Positions 6,574 to 10,415 of a DNA stretch of 10,415 nucleotides are shown here, in pieces. The notes under the pieces are model-generated. The model searched no databases and was not told where the DNA came from. It was given only the letters and a program-made list of their open reading frames with translations. This DNA is from Chromatiales bacterium (GTDB lineage Bacteria > Pseudomonadota > Gammaproteobacteria > UBA6429 > Thiohalophilaceae): the NCBI GenBank assembly GCA_027001895.1, contig JALTLP010000331.1, positions 1 to 10,415 on the forward strand, written 5' to 3'. Position numbers and translations under genes: made by a program. Every line of letters starts with the position of its first letter. Position 1 is the first letter of the stretch.

Positions 6574-7446
6574 ATGGATTGGAAAAAAATAGCGCAGCAT
6601 ATTAGCGATACAACTGGTGAGAGTTTTGAAGTTCAAAACTACAGTAGTGTCGGTGGTGGCTGTATTAATTCGGCTTACCGAATTGCATCAGCAGATAAAA
6701 CCTGTTTTGTAAAAATGAACTCGGCAAACAAGCTAAGAATGTTTGAAGCAGAGGCCGAAGGTCTGGTCGAGTTAGCAAAAGCCAATGCAGTACGAGTACC
6801 GGCTGCTGTGTGTACGGGAGTGGTTGGATCGCAGGCATATATTGTTATGGAAGATATTGTCTTAAGTGGTCGTGGTAGTATGGCAGAATTTGCAGAACAA
6901 CTGGTAAAGCAGCATCAGTATACAGTTGATAAATTTGGTTGGCACCGTGAAAATACCATTGGTTCAACGCTGCAAGAAAATACCTTTGAGTCAGATTGGC
7001 AAACTTTCTGGAACAAACATCGTTTGGGCTTTCAGCTAAAGCTGGCCAGGCAAAATGGCGCCAGTAAAAGTTTGCTGGATAAGGGTGAGCGGATACAGGC
7101 TGACCTTGCCAGCTTTTTTGGATCTTATAAACCTCAAGCTTCGTTGTTGCACGGTGATTTATGGTCAGGCAATTATGCTTTTAGCCAGGGTGGTGAGCCG
7201 GTTATCTTCGACCCTGCAACCTATTACGGTGACCGTGAAGCAGACCTCGCCATGACCGAATTATTTGGTGGCTTTTCCCAGGATTTCTATAGTCATTACA
7301 ATTCTATATGGAAAGTGGGGGAAGGCTATCAAATTCGTAAGATTTTGTATAATTTATATCATATATTGAATCATTTTAACCTATTTGGTGGGGGTTATGA
7401 GTCGCAAGCAGAGGGGATGGCAGGGCGATTATTGGCTGAAATATAA
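6574..7446 (+). CDS. Fructosamine kinase family protein (YniA-like)
   Basis: This is a 290-residue cytoplasmic kinase of the fructosamine-3-kinase family, which phosphorylates sugars attached to protein amines and so starts deglycation. Motifs: SVGGGCINSAYR (25-36, nucleotide loop), FVKMN with K47, an acidic helix around E59, FGWHRENTIGS (121-131, a family signature), LLHGDLWSGN (191-200) with catalytic D195 and N200, and FDPATYYGDREADLAMTELFGGF (212-234) with metal-binding D213. The length matches E. coli YniA and plant and human family members. The ATG lies 5 bp after the upstream stop with almost no Shine-Dalgarno, which suggests translational coupling. Bacterial members mostly act on ribulosamines or erythrulosamines rather than fructosamines; the substrate here is not known. 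No clear terminator follows. Confidence 0.95.
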   Translation: MDWKKIAQHISDTTGESFEVQNYSSVGGGCINSAYRIASADKTCFVKMNSANKLRMFEAEAEGLVELAKANAVRVPAAVCTGVVGSQAYIVMEDIVLSGRGSMAEFAEQLVKQHQYTVDKFGWHRENTIGSTLQENTFESDWQTFWNKHRLGFQLKLARQNGASKSLLDKGERIQADLASFFGSYKPQASLLHGDLWSGNYAFSQGGEPVIFDPATYYGDREADLAMTELFGGFSQDFYSHYNSIWKVGEGYQIRKILYNLYHILNHFNLFGGGYESQAEGMAGRLLAEI

Positions 7447-7548
7447 TAGTATTACCCACATTAATGAAAAGATGATAGTTTTTGGAAAAATATTCATTTA
7501 TTGGCATAAAGTGGGTTTTAGATTCAAATTTTAAACTATTTGAGTACT

Positions 7549-7577
7549 TTGACAGGTACTTTTTTAAATATTAGATC
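7549..7577 (+). promoter_or_regulatory. Candidate sigma-70 promoter upstream of the M23/lipoprotein pair
   Basis: A perfect -35 TTGACA (7549-7554) is followed after exactly 17 bp by TAGATC (7572-7577), which keeps four of six -10 bases. GTACTTT occurs twice (7544-7550 and 7556-7562), straddling the -35. The leader to the ATG at 7795 would be over 200 bases and would include the GTTTTAT repeats. Confidence 0.4.
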
Positions 7578-7644
7578 GACACTTGAGTCTTCCGACAATA
7601 CTTTTTTTCAATATTGAGAAGTCATAAAATGATTTCATATTCTT

Positions 7645-7672
7645 GTTTTATGTTTTATGTTTTATGTTTTAT
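7645..7672 (+). repeat. Tandem heptanucleotide repeat, four perfect GTTTTAT copies
   Basis: Units lie at 7645-7651, 7652-7658, 7659-7665 and 7666-7672, followed by a partial GTTTT. The array ends about 120 bp before the M23 gene start. Short tandem repeats of this kind change copy number by slipped-strand mispairing, so it may alter promoter spacing or leader structure. Confidence 0.9.
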
Positions 7673-7794
7673 GTTTTTAGCGTGATCTCGTAAGTATTAT
7701 CTGCTTAGTGATTTACTGCATGGGATAAATTTAAGAATATTGTATAGTGTTTAGTTTAACCAATAAGGAATATCAAAAATTAAGGAGGATTTGA

Positions 7795-8454
7795 ATGTTA
7801 ACTGGTTCAGTTGGTAAAAAAGCAAAAAATAAACCCGGTGATGTAAATGTTGTGCAGCAAATAATAAATTTGCGCGGAGATCTTAGAAAGAAATTACCAA
7901 AGATAAAAGAAGACAGCAAAATTGGGCCTAAAACACAGTTATATATTGACACCATTCAATCACATTTTATGAAAAAGCCTGATGGTCGTATTGATCCTTT
8001 TGGGCGTACAATTAAAAAAATGTGGCCAGTTGCATATGGGAAACCGACTAACAGACCCATTAGAGGTGCTGATAAATATGGTTCAGGATATCATGGTGCT
8101 TCGCGAGGACGACGTAAACATGATGGAGCGGATTATGTATCGAGACCTGGGCAAAATGTCAAGGCTCCTTTATCTGGAGTCGTCACAAAAATTTCCAGGC
8201 CTTACTCATCTGGTATTGATGCAAAAATATTATCTGGCGTTGAAATTATTGCAAGCGATGGTACCACCTGTTGGGTTTGGTATATCAAGCCAGCTGCAAA
8301 AATTGTAGGTAAAGTTGTAGAAGCTGGTGTGAGTGTTATTGGCAGAGCAAAAACACTTAAAAATCGCTATAAAAATGGTATTACTGATCACGTTCATGTC
8401 CGAATACATGATCGTAATGGAAGAAAAATAAACCCAGCGAAAGTTATTAAGTAA
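7795..8454 (+). CDS. M23 (LytM/LECT2-like) domain protein with peptidoglycan-binding-like N-terminus; candidate effector
   Basis: The 219-residue protein has two parts. Residues 1-76 carry SVGKKAKNKPGDVNVVQQIIN, IGPKT and PDGRIDPFGRTI, a pattern like peptidoglycan-binding helical domains. Residues about 85-219 form an M23 metallopeptidase fold: KHDGADY with zinc ligands H109 and D113, VKAPLSGVVTKI, WYIKP, and DHVHVRIH with H199 and zinc ligand H201. In LytM the WYMH segment gives catalytic H260; here it reads WYIK, so K165 replaces it. The same FYIKP reading, as I recall it, occurs in vertebrate LECT2, a non-peptidase M23 protein. There is no signal peptide, so reaching the cell wall would need another route, for example a type VI system, of which none is visible here. 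AAGGAGG six bases before the ATG fixes the start. A lipoprotein gene follows 18 bp later. Activity on peptidoglycan is uncertain. Confidence 0.8.
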   Translation: MLTGSVGKKAKNKPGDVNVVQQIINLRGDLRKKLPKIKEDSKIGPKTQLYIDTIQSHFMKKPDGRIDPFGRTIKKMWPVAYGKPTNRPIRGADKYGSGYHGASRGRRKHDGADYVSRPGQNVKAPLSGVVTKISRPYSSGIDAKILSGVEIIASDGTTCWVWYIKPAAKIVGKVVEAGVSVIGRAKTLKNRYKNGITDHVHVRIHDRNGRKINPAKVIK

Positions 8455-8472
8455 TAATTTATTGGTGCTAAT

Positions 8473-8850
8473 ATGAAAAAAGTATTGTATCTACTTATAT
8501 TTCCATATTTATTCTTAGTTATTCAGTCTTGTCATTCCTCTGAGAAAAATACGTTAGGCAACAACCTGAAAACGATGAAAGGTTACTATATTTATGGTGT
8601 TGAAGTAAGTTCGTTCCAACCATGTGGAAGTAAAAAAGTATATTGGGTTGTTGGAACAAATGAAATTTTGGCTGATTTGACAAAGAAGTATGAACAATTA
8701 AATACTAAATTATATGGTGAAGTTTTTGCTGTTTTCAAAGGTAAAAACATTGGAAGAGCGAAAGATGGTTTTGCCCAGGATTACGATGGACAAGTTAAGG
8801 TAGAAAAAATAATAGACCTAAAAAGAAAATCGAGTAAAGATTGTAAATAA
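8473..8850 (+). CDS. Small predicted lipoprotein, candidate immunity partner
   Basis: This is a 125-residue protein with a lipoprotein signal: MKKV, hydrophobic residues 5-17, and IQSC with C20 as the lipidation site. S21 follows H21 in neither order that matters for retention: residue +2 is H21, not aspartate, so outer-membrane sorting is expected. The mature domain reads MKGYYIYGVEVSSFQPCG (36-52), YWVVG, then YGEVFAVFKGKNIG (81-94) and DYDGQVKVEKII (103-114). It looks mainly beta-stranded, with C51 and C124 able to form a disulfide. I do not recognise a named family. The gene starts 18 bp after the M23 gene with a weak GGTG ribosome-binding site and is probably co-transcribed with it. Hand count over 8521-8820 gives 33% GC, lower than the flanking genes. 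Immunity to the M23 protein is an inference from order and predicted location only. Confidence 0.82.
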   Translation: MKKVLYLLIFPYLFLVIQSCHSSEKNTLGNNLKTMKGYYIYGVEVSSFQPCGSKKVYWVVGTNEILADLTKKYEQLNTKLYGEVFAVFKGKNIGRAKDGFAQDYDGQVKVEKIIDLKRKSSKDCK

Positions 8851-8861
8851 ACGGATATTTA

Positions 8862-9734
8862 TTACTTAACCGGAATAGAAAAATTACTTGCTACTTCATA
8901 ACATGCCGTAAACTCAAATAAATTTTCATCTGTATCGACTGCAACGGTTTGCAGGTTTTCGAAGTCAAATAAATTTGTATCGGCTAATTGTGAAGGCACG
9001 ATATTTTGTATTGCTTTAAAAATATTATTGTTACGCCCCGGGTATTGTTTTTCCCAGTCTCTTAACATGGTTTTTATAGACTGGCGTTGCAGGTTTTCCT
9101 GTGAACCACACAGGTTGCACGGAATGATCGGGTAGTCCATTTGTTTTGCAAAACGCTCAATGTCACGTTCAGAACAATAAGACAAGGGGCGGATTAAAAT
9201 ATGTGCGCTGTCATCGGTTAAAAGTTTTGGTGGCATTGCTTTTATCTTTGCACCGAAGAACATGTTTAAAAACAATGTTTCTATAATATCATCACGGTGA
9301 TGGCCGAGTGCAATTTTATTAGCACCGAGTTGTTTGGCGGTTTTATAAATAATGCCGCGTCGCAGGCGTGAACATAACGAGCAGGTCGTTTTACCTTCGG
9401 GTATTTTTTCTTTTACAATGGAGTAGGTATCCTGGGTAATGATATGATAATCCAACCCAATGGATTTTAAGTAATCTGGTAATACCTCAGCCGGAAAGCC
9501 AGGTTGCTTTTGATCGAGATTCATTGCAATCAATTTAAAATCAACCGGCGCGCGTTTTTGTAAGGCCTGTAAAACCGACAGCATGGTATAGGAGTCCTTA
9601 CCACCGGACAGGCAGACCATGATCACATCACCGTCTTCAATCATTTTATAATCGCCAATCGCCTTACCCGCTTCACGTTCAAGCCGTGAGCGTAATTTAT
9701 TAAAGTTGCTGGAGGTGCGAGTGGATGCTGACAT
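8862..9734 (-). CDS. ttcA: tRNA 2-thiocytidine(32) synthetase TtcA
   Basis: TtcA activates C32 of certain tRNAs with ATP and inserts sulfur using a [4Fe-4S] cluster, in the cytoplasm. The 290 residues align along their length with E. coli TtcA (311), which has a longer acidic tail. The PP-loop SGGKDS is at 43-48, NLDQKQPGFP at 72-81, KIPEGKTTCSLCSRLRRG at 110-127 with C118 and C121, GHHRDD at 144-149, and PCNLCGSQ at 205-212 with C206 and C209. These cysteines supply the cluster ligands. Homology begins near residue 11, so only the ATG at 9734 fits; an in-frame TGA lies five codons upstream. No Shine-Dalgarno precedes it. Its 3' end faces the lipoprotein gene with an 11-bp gap and no visible terminator. 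Identification is firm. Confidence 0.98.
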   Translation of the reverse strand: MSASTRTSSNFNKLRSRLEREAGKAIGDYKMIEDGDVIMVCLSGGKDSYTMLSVLQALQKRAPVDFKLIAMNLDQKQPGFPAEVLPDYLKSIGLDYHIITQDTYSIVKEKIPEGKTTCSLCSRLRRGIIYKTAKQLGANKIALGHHRDDIIETLFLNMFFGAKIKAMPPKLLTDDSAHILIRPLSYCSERDIERFAKQMDYPIIPCNLCGSQENLQRQSIKTMLRDWEKQYPGRNNNIFKAIQNIVPSQLADTNLFDFENLQTVAVDTDENLFEFTACYEVASNFSIPVK

Positions 9735-9740
9735 AGGGCT

Positions 9741-9746
9741 ATTATA
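9741..9746 (-). promoter_or_regulatory. Perfect -10 element placed for a leaderless ttcA mRNA
   Basis: The minus strand reads TATAAT followed by six bases (AGCCCT) and then the ttcA ATG. Transcription normally starts about seven bases after the -10, which is the A of the start codon. There is no ribosome-binding site in between. The -35 at 17-bp spacing (TAAACC, 9769-9764) is poor. Confidence 0.45.
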
Positions 9747-9772
9747 TCAGTAATACAGTGACAGGTTTATTT

Positions 9773-9800
9773 AAAACGGGATCGTGAAAACCACGATCCC
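9773..9800 (-). terminator. Intrinsic terminator of the cupin gene
   Basis: GGGATCGTG (9778-9786) pairs perfectly with CACGATCCC (9792-9800) across a 5-base loop. Read on the minus strand, the stem is followed by GTTTTAAAT, a short U-tract. It lies 13 bp beyond the cupin stop and isolates that gene from ttcA. Confidence 0.85.
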
Positions 9801-9813
9801 ATTCCGGCTAAAA

Positions 9814-10242
9814 TTATTGCCAGGGAACGCTTCCTTCTATTAACTCACCATCCTGAATTCCCCCTGCTTTTAAGCTATTGCTAGCAGCCTGGATGACGAT
9901 GTAATAAAGATCGTCTTTACCGGTATTCCACCAGGACCGTTTTGCCTGGGGTTTTATGGTAACCACCGAACCTTCCTTAACTTCGACTGTTTCGCCATCA
10001 ATCAGCATTTCACCCGTACCACCAAGAAAAATATAGGTTTCCTCATTGTCCTTGTGTTTGTGGAAAAAACTCATGCCTGTGCCAGGTGGGTTTTTATTAA
10101 TGGATACTTCCATCGAGGTTAGCCCCAGTTGTTCTCCGAGGAAAACCTTACCGGGAATGCTTATCGGGGTACCTTCGGGGGCAAAGGTGTAGTTGCTAAC
10201 ATCTTCAAGTTTGCCAATGTTTATCGTTTGGTAGTTACTCAT
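9814..10242 (-). CDS. Single-domain cupin protein
   Basis: This is a 142-residue cytoplasmic cupin. Motif 1 is clear: GTGMSFFHKHKDNEETYIFLGGTGEM (54-79), with H61, H63 and E67/E68 as metal ligands. Motif 2 is atypical: EGSVVTIKPQAKRSWWNTG (90-108) has R102/S103 where a fourth-ligand histidine normally stands, so metal binding may be incomplete or use another residue. Small cupins of this kind include sugar isomerases, dioxygenases and ligand sensors; the function here is not recognisable. AAGGAG (10255-10250) seven bases before the ATG supports the start. It is a single-gene unit with its own terminator. A TetR-type palindrome lies 80-120 bp upstream, suggesting induction by a small molecule. 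Confidence 0.9.
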   Translation of the reverse strand: MSNYQTINIGKLEDVSNYTFAPEGTPISIPGKVFLGEQLGLTSMEVSINKNPPGTGMSFFHKHKDNEETYIFLGGTGEMLIDGETVEVKEGSVVTIKPQAKRSWWNTGKDDLYYIVIQAASNSLKAGGIQDGELIEGSVPWQ

Positions 10243-10263
10243 TTATCTTCTCCTTGATTAAAA

Positions 10264-10280
10264 GCCGTATTCAAGACGGC
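10264..10280 (-). promoter_or_regulatory. Small hairpin in the cupin leader
   Basis: GCCGT (10264-10268) and ACGGC (10276-10280) form a 5-bp stem with a 7-base loop. Read on the minus strand it is followed by CTTTTAATC and then the AAGGAG ribosome-binding site. It could be a weak attenuator or simply shape the leader near the start codon. The stem is short. Confidence 0.3.
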
Positions 10281-10320
10281 GGGGGTAAATATATTGGTTA
10301 CAGATTTAACTGGTTGTCTG

Positions 10321-10361
10321 CTATTATAGAACAATCGTTCTATAATAGAATGATTGTTCCA
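10321..10361. promoter_or_regulatory. TetR-family-type operator: 12-bp-arm palindrome plus a second degenerate box
   Basis: Arms CTATTATAGAAC (10321-10332) and GTTCTATAATAG (10337-10348) are a perfect 12-bp inverted repeat around AATC. Its core TAGAACAATCGTTCTA (10327-10342) has the half-site-N4-half-site form of TetR/NemR-type operators. A second, imperfect copy, TAGAATGATTGTTCCA (10346-10361), follows with its centre 19 bp away. Each palindrome arm also holds a perfect TATAAT, one on each strand, so a bound repressor would block a -10 element. It lies upstream of the cupin gene; a divergent gene beyond the window edge may share it. Confidence 0.7.
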
Positions 10362-10415
10362 GAATATGCTGGATAAGTCAACGTAACCTGTGCACTTTTG
10401 TTAATACAGCATAAG
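10362..10415. other. Right edge, nothing recognised
   Basis: The last 54 bases contain no start codon with a ribosome-binding site and no recognisable motif. They may be the leader of a divergent gene beyond the window. Confidence 0.3.

Larger units (their letters stand above)
7447..7794 (+). other. 348 bp AT-rich non-coding region before the M23 gene
   Basis: No gene of credible length lies here. It contains a possible promoter (7549-7577), a heptanucleotide repeat (7645-7672) and a perfect AAGGAGG ribosome-binding site (7782-7788) for the gene at 7795. TATAGT at 7743-7748 is a second -10-like hexamer without a matching -35. A very short ORF at 7629-7685 spans the repeat and would encode 18 hydrophobic residues. 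I do not call it a gene. No terminator for the upstream fructosamine kinase operon is evident. Confidence 0.5.

Noticed and set aside
7453..7516. ACCCAC and GTGGGT after the fructosamine kinase gene as a terminator stem
   Set aside because: The arms are more than 50 bases apart with no T-tract in place.
7537..7546. TATTTGAGTA, one mismatch from the arm of the 5653-5685 repeat
   Set aside because: Single half-site without a matching second arm in AT-rich DNA; likely chance.
7629..7685. 18-codon hydrophobic ORF across the GTTTTAT repeat
   Set aside because: A repeat of this composition automatically gives hydrophobic codons. A weak GAGAAG precedes the ATG but nothing else supports a gene.
7982..8308. 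108-codon ORF in another frame within the M23 gene
   Set aside because: Overlaps a gene with zinc-site motifs and a perfect ribosome-binding site; no start signal or recognisable domain of its own.
1..10415. CRISPR arrays, tRNA or rRNA genes, insertion sequences, attachment sites
   Set aside because: No spaced direct repeats, cloverleaf, rRNA signature, transposase or flanking duplications were seen in the window.

Overview
The window looks like chromosomal DNA from a gammaproteobacterium of moderate GC content. TtcA matches the enterobacterial protein almost motif for motif, PriA has the usual bacterial layout, and egtB-egtD are of the compact proteobacterial type. I cannot name a genus. 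Most genes are ordinary chromosomal housekeeping or stress genes. The stretch at about 7450-8850 is more AT-rich and looks like an accessory insertion.

Layout. 1-1549 (-): priA, the replication restart helicase, cut by the window edge. 1550-2189: a gene-free 640 bp region with a tight cluster of DnaA boxes, a perfect IHF consensus and about 180 bp of very AT-rich DNA. It resembles an origin or a DnaA-titration/reactivation site. 2190-2384 (+): a small cysteine-rich protein with desulforedoxin-type metal-site motifs, ending at a bidirectional terminator shared with the convergent egt operon. 4772-2431 (-): egtB then egtD with a 4-base ATGA overlap, for ergothioneine synthesis. 5620-4889 (-): an exported thioredoxin-fold peroxiredoxin-like protein. 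5621-5770: a divergent promoter region with a 10-bp-arm inverted repeat. 5771-7446 (+): an exported dienelactone-hydrolase-family protein and a fructosamine-kinase-family protein in one operon. 7447-7794: AT-rich non-coding DNA with a candidate promoter and four perfect GTTTTAT repeats. 7795-8850 (+): an M23/LytM-fold protein with a peptidoglycan-binding-like N-terminus and no signal peptide, followed 18 bp later by a small lipoprotein. 9734-8862 (-): ttcA. 10242-9814 (-): a single-domain cupin behind a large palindromic TetR-type operator.

How the genes fit together. A redox and small-molecule stress theme runs through 2190-7446: a desulforedoxin-like metalloprotein, ergothioneine synthesis, an exported peroxiredoxin-like protein, and a fructosamine kinase that repairs glycation. 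This theme is inferred from families and proximity only. The most novel candidate is the 7795-8850 pair. The M23 domain keeps the zinc ligands but has lysine where LytM has one catalytic histidine, an arrangement like vertebrate LECT2. Its partner is a periplasmic-type lipoprotein. A cell-wall-targeting effector with its lipoprotein immunity partner is the working hypothesis. No secretion-system gene is visible in the window to support it.
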